Position numbers and translations under genes: made by a program
Shown here: one piece after another, positions 29,125 through 37,973 of the stretch
How the letters are laid out: the number at the start of each line of letters is the position of its first letter
Numbering within the stretch: position 1 is the stretch's first letter
Notes under the pieces: model-generated
The model's input: only the letters and a program-made list of their open reading frames with translations
The model's database searches: none
What the model was told of the DNA's origin: nothing
NCBI GenBank assembly: GCA_026708965.1
Contig: JAPOTY010000047.1
Location: forward strand, 55,021-119,020
Reading direction: 5' to 3'
From: Gammaproteobacteria bacterium
Lineage (GTDB): Bacteria > Pseudomonadota > Gammaproteobacteria > Steroidobacterales > Foliamicaceae
DNA length: 64,000 nt

Positions 29125-30497
29125 AAGTAAAGGAATTGGAGCTTCATCTTCCCGTGGATCTTGGGAAGCAGAATGCTTTAGCTCAAATAAGAGAAGCTCT
29201 TATGTTTCGCTTGCCGCAGGACATTAGGCCGCTCAAATTCGCTGTAACGAATTCAAATGGCTCGCGAGTCAGATGTGTGCTGAGTGGTTTGGAGGGCGAT
29301 ACAAACACAGTTCAGGAGCAATCGATATTCGACGTGAGATTGCGCCATTACGAACGTACAAGTCAATTCAACGTGGTGTTAGTTGTGCCTACCGGGATAG
29401 GTGCAGAGATTGGGGGACATGCAGGCGATGCTACTCCTGTCGCGAGACTGGTCTCGCAAGCATGCGACAACCTTGTTCTGCACCCAAACGTAGTAAATGC
29501 CTCCGACATCAACGAAATACCGTCAAATGCGATATATGTTGAGGGTAGTGTCTTGACTCGATTATTGATGGGAACGATTGGCCTTGCCCCTGTTCGTTCC
29601 AATCGGGTATTGCTGGCAGTGTCTGAGCACGAGGACAAATTGTTTGTGAACGCAGCTATCAATGCAGTAGGGGCAGCTAGGGCTTCTTTTGGTATAAATT
29701 GCCCCTATGTCCTGAAACTCTCGGATCCATTGGTAATGAAAGTACGCTTTACGGATGCTGGAACGGCGGCAGGTGAGATCGGCGGATTAAGAGAATTGTT
29801 TGCTACATTAGAAGAAAATCGAGCGGATTACGATGCTTTGGCAATTGCCTCAGTGATTTCTGTGCCCCCAGAATTCCATGAACATTACTTCCGATCGGAG
29901 GGAAGTATGGTAAATCCATGGGGGGGGGTTGAAGCAATGCTAACGCATGCGATATCAAACAAATTGAACGTGCCTTCTGCACACTCGCCAATGTTGGAGA
30001 CTCGCGAAATAGCCAATCAGGACTACGGGATAGTAGATGTGAGAATGGCAGCTGAGGCCGTATCACTGACCTTTCTTCACAGTGTTTTAAAAGGACTTCA
30101 CACAAGTCCCAGAATTGTGACGGATTCTTCACAGCTTGTTGCGCCTGGAGTGATTTCTGCCACCGATATTTCGTGTTTGGTCATACCAGATGGGTGCTTG
30201 GGCTTGCCCACTTTGGCAGCGCTCGAGCAGGGGATTGCTGTTATTGCGGTCCGAGAAAACAAGAACTTCATGCGCAACGATTTGACTTCACTTCCTTGGG
30301 GGGCTGGCCAGCTTCATATAGTCGAGAATTATTGGGAAGCGGTCGGTGTTCTTTGCGCCTTAAGGGGTGGAGTAACGCCAGATTCTGCAAGACGCCCTAT
30401 CCGCCCCACCATGGAATTAAGCCAACAACATTTAGGTGTTCCGCCTAAATTTGGATCTTTTGAGAAATCCAAACGGGCCAGCGGAAAAGCTCAATAG
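29121..30497 (+). CDS. DUF3326 family protein
   Basis: FNVVLVVPTGIGAEIGGHAGDATPVARLVSQACDNLVLHPNVVNASDINEIPSNAIYVEGSVLTRLLMG...NPWGGVEAMLTH; GTG start overlaps the preceding stop (GTGA). Confidence 0.72.
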   Translation: MKVKELELHLPVDLGKQNALAQIREALMFRLPQDIRPLKFAVTNSNGSRVRCVLSGLEGDTNTVQEQSIFDVRLRHYERTSQFNVVLVVPTGIGAEIGGHAGDATPVARLVSQACDNLVLHPNVVNASDINEIPSNAIYVEGSVLTRLLMGTIGLAPVRSNRVLLAVSEHEDKLFVNAAINAVGAARASFGINCPYVLKLSDPLVMKVRFTDAGTAAGEIGGLRELFATLEENRADYDALAIASVISVPPEFHEHYFRSEGSMVNPWGGVEAMLTHAISNKLNVPSAHSPMLETREIANQDYGIVDVRMAAEAVSLTFLHSVLKGLHTSPRIVTDSSQLVAPGVISATDISCLVIPDGCLGLPTLAALEQGIAVIAVRENKNFMRNDLTSLPWGAGQLHIVENYWEAVGVLCALRGGVTPDSARRPIRPTMELSQQHLGVPPKFGSFEKSKRASGKAQ

Positions 30498-31761
30498 TCC
30501 TTGCCATTACCTTGGGAATAAGCAGCTAATCGAGGATAAAGGTTTGAGTCGTCCTGAAGTGCGAGATTCTTCGCTCAACAAGAGCACTGTATATGAGCGC
30601 CGCCATTACCGAGTGCGAAATGTTACCAGCGCGAAGAAAGTGTGTCGAAATTATCTTAGGACCATTGACTTGGATAAGGTTGTGGGGTTTGGTTTGCCGG
30701 AGGTCGACGATCGTTACCACATATGGAGAGTACCTCTGAAAGCAAATGATGGGAGAAAAGTCGGAGAAATTGTGGTTGACGCATTCACAACATTTGTGGA
30801 CAACAATAGAACTACGGATAAGCATGTGCTTGAGGCACGCTTGCTTGGGCGCTCCGTGCGGAAGGCCAAAGAATCCAGAAAGAATAACTTGCCAAGAGTC
30901 TCACACCTGCGGAATACGGTTGGCCTAGGCGACAGCGAGGACTTACTGGCGGAGACACCCGCAGAATCGGTCGATCTCATTTTTACTTCTCCGCCCTATT
31001 ACAACGCTCGTCCAGAGTACGCAGAGTACATTCAATATGAGGAGTATTTGCTGAAGATGAAGAAAGTCATTCATCAATGCCACAGAGTATTGAATGAGGG
31101 GCGTTTTTTTGTGATCAATGTGTCTCCGGTACTTATTCGGAGAGCAAGTCGCAGCGAAGCATCCAAGAGAATCGCAGTTCCTTATGACTTTCATCAAATC
31201 TTTGTGGAAGAGGGATTTCAGTTTATTGATGACATTATCTGGATTAAGCCTGATGGAGCAGGGTGGGCTACAGGACGAGGGCGGCGCTTCGCAGCTGACA
31301 GACATCCTCTGCAATATAAGGCAGTGCCTGTAACGGAGTACGTTCTTGTGTATCGGAAGGCGACAGACAAGCTGATTGACTGGAACATTAGAAAGCACCC
31401 TAACCAAGAACTTGTGGCCAAATCGAAAATTAGCGATAGCTACGAGAGAACAAACGTCTGGAAAATTCATCCGGCGCATAGCAAGAAGCATCCTGCGGTT
31501 TTTCCAATAGAGTTGGCAGATAAGGTGATTCGCTACTACTCCTTTGAGCAGGATGTTGTTCTAGACCCGTTTGCTGGGATCGGGACGGTTGGCGAAGCGG
31601 CATCAAAGGCCAATCGGCGCTTTGTGTTGTATGAGAATAACGAGGATTACGTTACGGAAATCAAGTCGAATATTGAGAGTTGGCTACGACACAATGTTGG
31701 CGATGTGCATTGGGTGAATTGCGCTCCCTTGTCAGCCACAGAGAACTGGCTTGGATTGTGA
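30436..31761 (+). CDS. DNA methyltransferase, beta-type motif order (N4-cytosine or N6-adenine)
   Basis: VDLIFTSPPYYNARPEYAEYIQYEEYLLKMKKV (motif IV TSPPY) precedes VVLDPFAGIGTVGEAASKANRRFVLYENNEDY (motif I). Confidence 0.9.
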   Translation: MFRLNLDLLRNPNGPAEKLNSPCHYLGNKQLIEDKGLSRPEVRDSSLNKSTVYERRHYRVRNVTSAKKVCRNYLRTIDLDKVVGFGLPEVDDRYHIWRVPLKANDGRKVGEIVVDAFTTFVDNNRTTDKHVLEARLLGRSVRKAKESRKNNLPRVSHLRNTVGLGDSEDLLAETPAESVDLIFTSPPYYNARPEYAEYIQYEEYLLKMKKVIHQCHRVLNEGRFFVINVSPVLIRRASRSEASKRIAVPYDFHQIFVEEGFQFIDDIIWIKPDGAGWATGRGRRFAADRHPLQYKAVPVTEYVLVYRKATDKLIDWNIRKHPNQELVAKSKISDSYERTNVWKIHPAHSKKHPAVFPIELADKVIRYYSFEQDVVLDPFAGIGTVGEAASKANRRFVLYENNEDYVTEIKSNIESWLRHNVGDVHWVNCAPLSATENWLGL

Positions 31762-32896
31762 GGCGCTTCCGCCTCCGCACATCAGGATGAGTAATGAAAT
31801 GAATTACCAAGACCTTTGCGACAAGGCGCTTAGCCATTGGTCTCGGGTTGCAGAACCCCGCGCCGACTACGGTGGTGCGGAATTACTGGACAGAATCGGT
31901 GAAGAGGTTGTCCGGGAGGCTGTTATCTCGGTATTGTCAGGTGGTAACGTTAGGTCACTGACGGAGAATTTGACAAGACAGCGACTGACGCTGGCCAATG
32001 CTGCGCTTTTCGTATCCTTTCTTCAGACTCACTCTGAAATCAGTGACGCAAAGGGCAGATTCTTACATGTTGTGCGAGCAGGATTGAAGACTGCGAAAAC
32101 GCCTGAACAGAGGCAGTTTCTACAGTGGTGCGTGGGACTAACGCAAAAGGGAATACAAAATATTCTCCGAAGCGACAACACACTTGCTTTGGACGAATAT
32201 CTCGAAAATCTTGAGAATTCGCTCGCGCAAGCAGCCAAGCAGTGCGAGATGTCGCACGGCGAAGTACGTGGTGTTTTTGAGTTGGGTGCCAAGAGCCACG
32301 CAATTGACTGGCCCTTCCTGCTTCATTTGTTCGTCGCTATTGGGTCTCAGACGCTCACTATTCGAGGTTCGGAGAAATCGAAATACGGAAAGCTATTTGA
32401 AAAGCTGATACTTGGATCCGCCCTGACTCTTTTGGGTTTCAAGAGGGTGGGTCAAAAAGATATCACCGTAACCTCGAATGCGTTTTGGTTATCGTCAAGG
32501 GGGCAAAAGCGTGAAAGCGATGCCACGGTATTGTATCGTCCAGGTGTTGGTGTGAAGTTTGACATTGGATTCATCGGCCCCGGAAATACTGAGATTTCCT
32601 TGGACAAGGTATCGCGGTTCGAGAAGCAAATTGAACATGGGGAAGAGAGATATTCGATGTCTACTATAGTCTTGGTGGACAGGATAGGAGAAGGTAGTCG
32701 CATCGACGAAGCCGCCCAAAGCATTGGTGGCACGATTGTGCAAATGAGCATGACGCACTGGGTGCGAGAGGTGGCACTCGTACTGGGTGAGAAGATCCGG
32801 TTTAGGCATCCGATTTGCAACATGAGCGGCGACCAGAGTTTGCGGTTCATAAGTCAGGAGATGCGAAAAGTTGATCTGAAAGGGATCATTGATTGA
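31751..32896 (+). CDS. Putative type II restriction endonuclease, possibly CfrBI-like
   Basis: Overlaps the methyltransferase gene; KYGKLFEKLILGSALTLLGFK...ESDATVLYRPGVGVKFDIGFIGP has PD-(D/E)XK-like arrangement. Family name from recall only. Confidence 0.6.
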   Translation: MDCEALPPPHIRMSNEMNYQDLCDKALSHWSRVAEPRADYGGAELLDRIGEEVVREAVISVLSGGNVRSLTENLTRQRLTLANAALFVSFLQTHSEISDAKGRFLHVVRAGLKTAKTPEQRQFLQWCVGLTQKGIQNILRSDNTLALDEYLENLENSLAQAAKQCEMSHGEVRGVFELGAKSHAIDWPFLLHLFVAIGSQTLTIRGSEKSKYGKLFEKLILGSALTLLGFKRVGQKDITVTSNAFWLSSRGQKRESDATVLYRPGVGVKFDIGFIGPGNTEISLDKVSRFEKQIEHGEERYSMSTIVLVDRIGEGSRIDEAAQSIGGTIVQMSMTHWVREVALVLGEKIRFRHPICNMSGDQSLRFISQEMRKVDLKGIID

Positions 32897-32992
32897 TCGA
32901 GTTCATGCTCTACATGGGGCGACCTTACGAGCTGAGATTTGCATACCATGCAAGCAAACCCTTGCAACGGTTGGTTGATGAGGGATTTTTTT

Positions 32993-33003
32993 GGGGGGGG
33001 GGG
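32993..33003 (+). repeat. Homopolymeric G11 tract upstream of the DUF1838-like gene
   Basis: tttttttGGGGGGGGGGGcacaaag, 30 nt upstream of ATG 33034. Confidence 0.97.
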
Positions 33004-33033
33004 CACAAAGCATATGGTTGCTTGGAGGAATGC

Positions 33034-33933
33034 ATGAGTGGACCTATTGATCGCCGCATGGTTTTGGCCGGCGCGCTTGGCGCGCCGCTTCTGGCCGGAT
33101 TGCCCGCTGGCGCGCAAGCTGGCGAGTATTCGGGGCTTACCGATCTGGATTTGAGCGACGATGAAATGCTGCGCTATTTCGTAAAACTGCGCGGCAGCCT
33201 GGATGATCGCGTCACCATGGGCTGGGTGGACGCAGTCAACTATGCGTTCATCGATGGCGTGACTTATCCGATGTACCGGCTTTTGTCCACCACTATCCGC
33301 CAGACGCGCAAGGTCGATGACAGCGTCTACAACAGCGTCTCGTTGGAAGTCGCCATGTACATGGATATCGAAACGGGAAAGCTGCTGGACCAGCTGGCCA
33401 TGCCGGTGACGGGCAACATGGTGGATGTGCCCTTGTACCGCGCCGGCCCCTCGCATATGGATCTGGTCGCGCGCGCCGAGGAGACCAGCGAGTTCACTAT
33501 GGGCGAGGAAACGGTCGATGGCGAATCGTTCTTTGCCAAGGGGCAGGTCGATAGCCAGCGTTTCCTCAGCCTGCCGCAACGGCGCGGCGACGACTTCTAT
33601 ATTCGCCAGGATATCAGCGCGCGGGTATTCCCGCCCGGCGGGTCGCGCCCCAGCTTCTTCTACCGCGAGTGGACCATCAACCAGGGCAGTTGGGCCGCGC
33701 TCGCCAATCCGTCAACCGTGTCGGCGCCGGTGGACGTGGCCTATATCGCCAACACGGCGTTCCGGCCTTGGATGCAAATGGGCGATACGCCCGGCCATAC
33801 GGTGCAGAACGGGCGGGGCGGCAAGGCGGAAAACCCCGAGGGCTTGCCGGTTGAGTTGCTCCGCTTGGTAAAGCTCCACCACCCGGACCTGATCGAGGAT
33901 CCCGAAGGCGTCCTGGCCGGAGAATCCGCATAG
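33034..33933 (+). CDS. DUF1838-like protein with Tat-type signal peptide
   Basis: MSGPIDRRMVLAGALGAPLLAGLPAGAQA signal; ggagga SD; ...YRLLSTTIRQTRKVDDSVYNSVSLEVAMYMDIETGKLLD... Confidence 0.65.
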   Translation: MSGPIDRRMVLAGALGAPLLAGLPAGAQAGEYSGLTDLDLSDDEMLRYFVKLRGSLDDRVTMGWVDAVNYAFIDGVTYPMYRLLSTTIRQTRKVDDSVYNSVSLEVAMYMDIETGKLLDQLAMPVTGNMVDVPLYRAGPSHMDLVARAEETSEFTMGEETVDGESFFAKGQVDSQRFLSLPQRRGDDFYIRQDISARVFPPGGSRPSFFYREWTINQGSWAALANPSTVSAPVDVAYIANTAFRPWMQMGDTPGHTVQNGRGGKAENPEGLPVELLRLVKLHHPDLIEDPEGVLAGESA

Positions 33934-34002
33934 GCTGGCGGCGGTAGCGGTAGGCTGGCGATCGCTTTCGTTCTCAAGTCTCTACAGGCGGCGCTTGGCC
34001 GC

Positions 34003-34941
34003 TTGCGGCCTGACTGGCAGGAGCGTCCCTTGCTGGTGGCGTTCAGCGGCGGGGCCGATTCCACCGCTCTCCTGCTGGCCACGCATGAATTGCTCGAAGC
34101 ATCCGCAGGCAAGCGATTGCGCGCGGCGCACGTGAATCACGGCTTGCAAAGCGAAGCAGGCGGTTGGGCGGAGCACTGCAAGGCGGTGGCGGGCGATTTG
34201 GGTATTCCCATCGAGTGCCGCGAAATGAAGGTGCGGGCTGCCGGCCGCGGCTTGGAGGCCGCGGCGCGCCGCGCGCGCTATGCGGCTCTTGAGGACATCA
34301 TGCAGCCCGAAGAGTGCCTGCTCACCGCGCATCACCAGGACGATCAGTGGGAGACGCTCCTGTTGCGCATGCTGAGGGGCACCGGCGTGGCGGGGCTTTC
34401 CGGCATTCGTGAGAGCCGTCCTCTTGGCGGCGGCTGGCTGTTGCGGCCGCTGCTGGATATGCCTCAGGCGAACTTAAGGTCATGGCTTGAGAGCAAAGGC
34501 GCGAAATATGTTGACGATCCATCCAACCGGGATTCCGGCCTGGACCGCTCGTTCCTGCGCAACGAAGTGCTTCCGCTGCTGCGGGACCGCTGGCCCGGAG
34601 GCGGCGCTACAGCCGGCCGTCTGGCGCGGCTGGCGGGCGAAACCCGCGAGCTGCTCGGTGCGCTGGCCGGGAAGGATGGCCACGGGATTGCGCGGGCGGA
34701 CTCTATCGATTGCGAGGGCCTGCGCAAACTTTCGCCGGCGCGCCGCGCCAACCTGCTGCGTGAGCGCTTGGCGGCGCTGGGGCTGGCCGCCCCTGCCCAG
34801 GCGCGGCTGCACGCGGCGCTCGAGATGCTGCTGAACGCGGCCGCTGACCGGCATCCCGAGGCGCGCTGGCGGGGCGCGCGGCTGTCCCGCCGCCGCGGCC
34901 GCATCCATATTTCCCCGCACACGCCGGCGAAACCGGACTGA
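34003..34941 (+). CDS. tilS: tRNA(Ile)-lysidine synthase
   Basis: LLVAFSGGADSTALLLATHELLEASAGKRLRAAHVNHGLQ...LTAHHQDDQWETLLLRMLRG; start may lie slightly upstream. Confidence 0.93.
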   Translation: MRPDWQERPLLVAFSGGADSTALLLATHELLEASAGKRLRAAHVNHGLQSEAGGWAEHCKAVAGDLGIPIECREMKVRAAGRGLEAAARRARYAALEDIMQPEECLLTAHHQDDQWETLLLRMLRGTGVAGLSGIRESRPLGGGWLLRPLLDMPQANLRSWLESKGAKYVDDPSNRDSGLDRSFLRNEVLPLLRDRWPGGGATAGRLARLAGETRELLGALAGKDGHGIARADSIDCEGLRKLSPARRANLLRERLAALGLAAPAQARLHAALEMLLNAAADRHPEARWRGARLSRRRGRIHISPHTPAKPD

Positions 34942-34995
34942 TCCCCGGGCGCTCGCCAACAGCAAGGAGCTTTCTGCTGCAGGCCGGGGCTGGTG

Positions 34996-36051
34996 TCAGT
35001 CGTGGCGATCCAGCGCCCAGCGGACGTGTTCTCGAACGAGATCGCTGGTATGCGAGGCGCGCTGGCGCAGCGCCCCGATGACGGATGCGGAACGCGCGGC
35101 GTTTCCCAGCGCCACGGCCAGGTTTCTGAGCCAGCCGATATAGCCCGCGCGGCGCAGGGCGCTTCCGCGGGTCCTCTCGCGCCACTGTTTTTCGGACCAG
35201 CCAAACAGCGAAGTCAGCGCAATATCGTCGAGGCCGCCCCGGGGCGCGAAGGCCGCTTCTTCGCTGGCTCGGGCATGGCGGTTCCAGGGACAGACCAGTT
35301 GGCAGTCGTCGCAACCGAAAACGCGGTTGCCGATCATCGCCCGAAGTTCCCGTGGAATCGCCTCGCGATTTTCGATGGTCAGGTACGAGATGCAGCGGCG
35401 GGCATCGAGTTGATAGGGAGCTACGATTGCCTGCGTGGGGCAGATATCGATGCAGGCCTGGCAACTGCCGCAGTGATTGGCGACGGGTTGTTCAACCGGC
35501 AGCGGCAGGTCGGTATAGATTTCACCAAGAAAGAACCATGAACCCTCATGCCGGTTGATTAGGTTGGTGTGCTTGCCCATCCAGCCCAGCCCGGCCTGCG
35601 CCGCCAGCGGTTTTTCCATCACCGGCGCGCTATCGACAAAGACGCGGTAGCCCATGGGCCCGGCGAGCCCGGCGATGCGCTCGGCCAGTTTCCTGAGCCG
35701 CTTGCGCATCAGGCGGTGGTAATCGCGGCCTAGGGCGTAGCGCGAAATATAGGCCTTTTGCGGGTTGGCCAGCACCGACAGCGCGGGCGCCGCCCGGCGC
35801 GGCCAGTAGTGCATGCGAAAGCACAGCACCCGTAGCGTGCCGGGCAGCAGCAGGTTCGGACGCGAGCGCTTGCGTCCATGGCGCGCCATCCAGCCCATGC
35901 TTCCATGTCGGCCCAGCTCCAGCCAGCGGTCCAACCGCGTTTCGGCTTCTTGCAGCTCGATCCCGGCCACGCCAGCCTGCTCGAAGCCGAACTCCCGGGC
36001 CAGATCCGGCAGCTCGGCGGCAAGGCGGGAATAGTCCGTGGCATGCGGCAT
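34996..36051 (-). CDS. queG: Epoxyqueuosine reductase
   Basis: Ferredoxin motifs CGSCQACIDICPTQAIVAPYQLDARRCISYLTIENR and CDDCQLVCPWNRHA. Confidence 0.95.
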   Translation of the reverse strand: MPHATDYSRLAAELPDLAREFGFEQAGVAGIELQEAETRLDRWLELGRHGSMGWMARHGRKRSRPNLLLPGTLRVLCFRMHYWPRRAAPALSVLANPQKAYISRYALGRDYHRLMRKRLRKLAERIAGLAGPMGYRVFVDSAPVMEKPLAAQAGLGWMGKHTNLINRHEGSWFFLGEIYTDLPLPVEQPVANHCGSCQACIDICPTQAIVAPYQLDARRCISYLTIENREAIPRELRAMIGNRVFGCDDCQLVCPWNRHARASEEAAFAPRGGLDDIALTSLFGWSEKQWRERTRGSALRRAGYIGWLRNLAVALGNAARSASVIGALRQRASHTSDLVREHVRWALDRHD

Positions 36052-36157
36052 AACACCAATATTGCCGTAGCGCGGCCCATAGCGTTGAATAGAGGAAGCC
36101 GCTTGCCCGGGAAAGGGCGCGGCCTGTACGCCCCTTGGCGCAATATCCGGGCTAAAG

Positions 36158-36333
36158 CCCTGCGCTTGCCCCCGCCTCGCGGGAGCGTCGGCGGCAGGAG
36201 CCGCCGCCGAGCCCCATGGATGGGTTCATGCGTCTCCCGCGAGGCGGGGGCAAGCGCAGGGCGAGGGCCGAGATGACGCCGGAGCAGATGGATAGGTTCA
36301 TGCGTCTCCCGCGAGGCGGGGGCAAGCGCAGGG
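36158..36333. repeat. Hairpin repeat element, copy 2, with one left arm (36158-36185) and two identical right arms (36234-36261 and 36306-36333)
   Basis: Left ccctgcgcttgcccccgcctcgcgggag; both right arms ctcccgcgaggcgggggcaagcgcaggg (exact reverse complement). Core 36186-36233 matches copy 1. Confidence 0.92.
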
Positions 36334-36367
36334 CGAGGGCAAGCGCGCTGGTGCAATATACGTGTTG

Positions 36368-37909
36368 ATGGAATCTCGAAACGCTTACCCCGCTGCGGTG
36401 GTGCGCGCGCTCGAAGAGGCCGTGATGACGGTCGAAGGCATCAGCGGCAATGCGCTGATGGAGCGTGCGGGCGCCGCAGCTTTCGAGCATGGGCGGCGGC
36501 GCTTCGCGCAGGCCCGCCGCTGGCTGGTCCTCGCCGGTTCGGGCAACAATGCCGGCGACGGCTTTGTCATTGCGCGCTTGGCGAAGGAATACGGACTTGG
36601 CGTCGAGACGCTGCTTCTGTCGCCGCCGAACCGGCTGCGCGGCGATGCGGCGACGCAGTTCGAGGCCATGACCGCCGCTGGCGTACCCGTGGCGTCCTAC
36701 GGGGGAGGGGGGCTGCCCCCATGCGATCTTATCGTGGACGCCATGCTCGGGATCGGCTTGGACCGTCCGTTGAAGGGCCGCTATCTCGAAGCGGTTCAGG
36801 CCGTGAATGAGTCCGGCATTCCGGCGCTGTCCGTTGATATTCCCACCGGCATTCACGCCGATAGCGGCCGCCGCATGGGCGCCGCCGTTCGAGCGGCGCT
36901 CACCGTCACGTTCATTGCCGAGAAAAGCGGTCTTTTCCTAGGCGAAGCCCCCGATCACGCCGGGCAGCGGGTGATGGAGCCCCTTGGCCGCATTCCGCCG
37001 CAACCGCATCGCAAGGTCGAGGATGCCGCAGACGGGAGGCAGCGGGGCTTGCGGATTTTTGCCGAGCAGGACTGGCGCGCCATGCTGGCCGCCCGGCGCC
37101 GAGCGGACCACAAGGGCCGGTTCGGGCATGTGCTGGTGATAGGCGGGGGGCCTGGCATGGGCGGCGCCGCCTGGCTGGCCGGGGAGGGCGCCTTGCGAGC
37201 CGGCGCGGGGCTGGTTTCGGTAGCCACCCACCCGGAACATGCGGGCGAATGGATCAGGGAGAGGCCCGAACTGATGGTGCGCGCGGTGCGCGGCGGCAAT
37301 GATCTGGCGCCCTTGCTCGAGCGCGCCACGGTGGTGGCCGTGGGCTGCGGCCTGGGGCAGGACCGCTGGGCGCGCGAGCTGTTTGCCGCGGTGCGCGAAA
37401 GCAGCCTGCCTTGCGTCATCGACGCGGACGGATTGAATCTGCTTGCGCGGTCGCCCGCTCGGAGCGAGCCGCGCAGCAATGCCCCGCCTCTCGTCATCAC
37501 GCCTCATCCGGGCGAGGCGGGTCGGCTGCTGGGCCTTTCCAGCGGACAGGTGCAGGCGGATCGGCTGCGGGCACTGGGCGAACTTCGGCAGCGCGTTGCC
37601 GGGGTGGTGCTACTCAAGGGCGCGCACACGCTTGTTTCAGCTGAACAGGGACCGCCCTGGGTGATCGATGCCGGTAATCCCGGGATGGCGACAGCCGGCA
37701 TGGGCGATGTGCTTGCCGGCTTGCTGGCGGGGCTTTGGGCGCAATTTGCGGATGCGATTCCCGAGAATGTCGCGGCCCTCGCCGCCTATGCGCATGCGCG
37801 CGCCGGAGATATCGCCGCCGCCGCCGGGCAGCGCGGCATGATCGCCAGCGATCTTGTCGCTGCTTTGCGGCAAGTGGTCAATCCCGAGACGCTTGAGCGA
37901 GGTCAGTGA
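36368..37909 (+). CDS. nnrD: Bifunctional NAD(P)H-hydrate epimerase / ADP-dependent dehydratase
   Basis: LVLAGSGNNAGDGFVIARLAKEYG...GRFGHVLVIGGGPGMGGAAWLAGEGALRAGAGLVSVAT...GNPGMATAGMGDVLAGLLAGL. Confidence 0.94.
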   Translation: MESRNAYPAAVVRALEEAVMTVEGISGNALMERAGAAAFEHGRRRFAQARRWLVLAGSGNNAGDGFVIARLAKEYGLGVETLLLSPPNRLRGDAATQFEAMTAAGVPVASYGGGGLPPCDLIVDAMLGIGLDRPLKGRYLEAVQAVNESGIPALSVDIPTGIHADSGRRMGAAVRAALTVTFIAEKSGLFLGEAPDHAGQRVMEPLGRIPPQPHRKVEDAADGRQRGLRIFAEQDWRAMLAARRRADHKGRFGHVLVIGGGPGMGGAAWLAGEGALRAGAGLVSVATHPEHAGEWIRERPELMVRAVRGGNDLAPLLERATVVAVGCGLGQDRWARELFAAVRESSLPCVIDADGLNLLARSPARSEPRSNAPPLVITPHPGEAGRLLGLSSGQVQADRLRALGELRQRVAGVVLLKGAHTLVSAEQGPPWVIDAGNPGMATAGMGDVLAGLLAGLWAQFADAIPENVAALAAYAHARAGDIAAAAGQRGMIASDLVAALRQVVNPETLERGQ

Positions 37910-37973
37910 CCGCCTCAGGCAGGATTATTAGAAAAAATAGGATATGATGTTCCATATTTCCTGACATAGTTCC

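Noticed and set aside
35730-36356. 208-aa minus ORF covering the queG 5' region and repeat copy 2 (RETHEPIHGA)
   Set aside because: Overlaps queG in another frame and the repeat; coding probably incidental, though the peptide similarity between copies is noted in the repeat finding.
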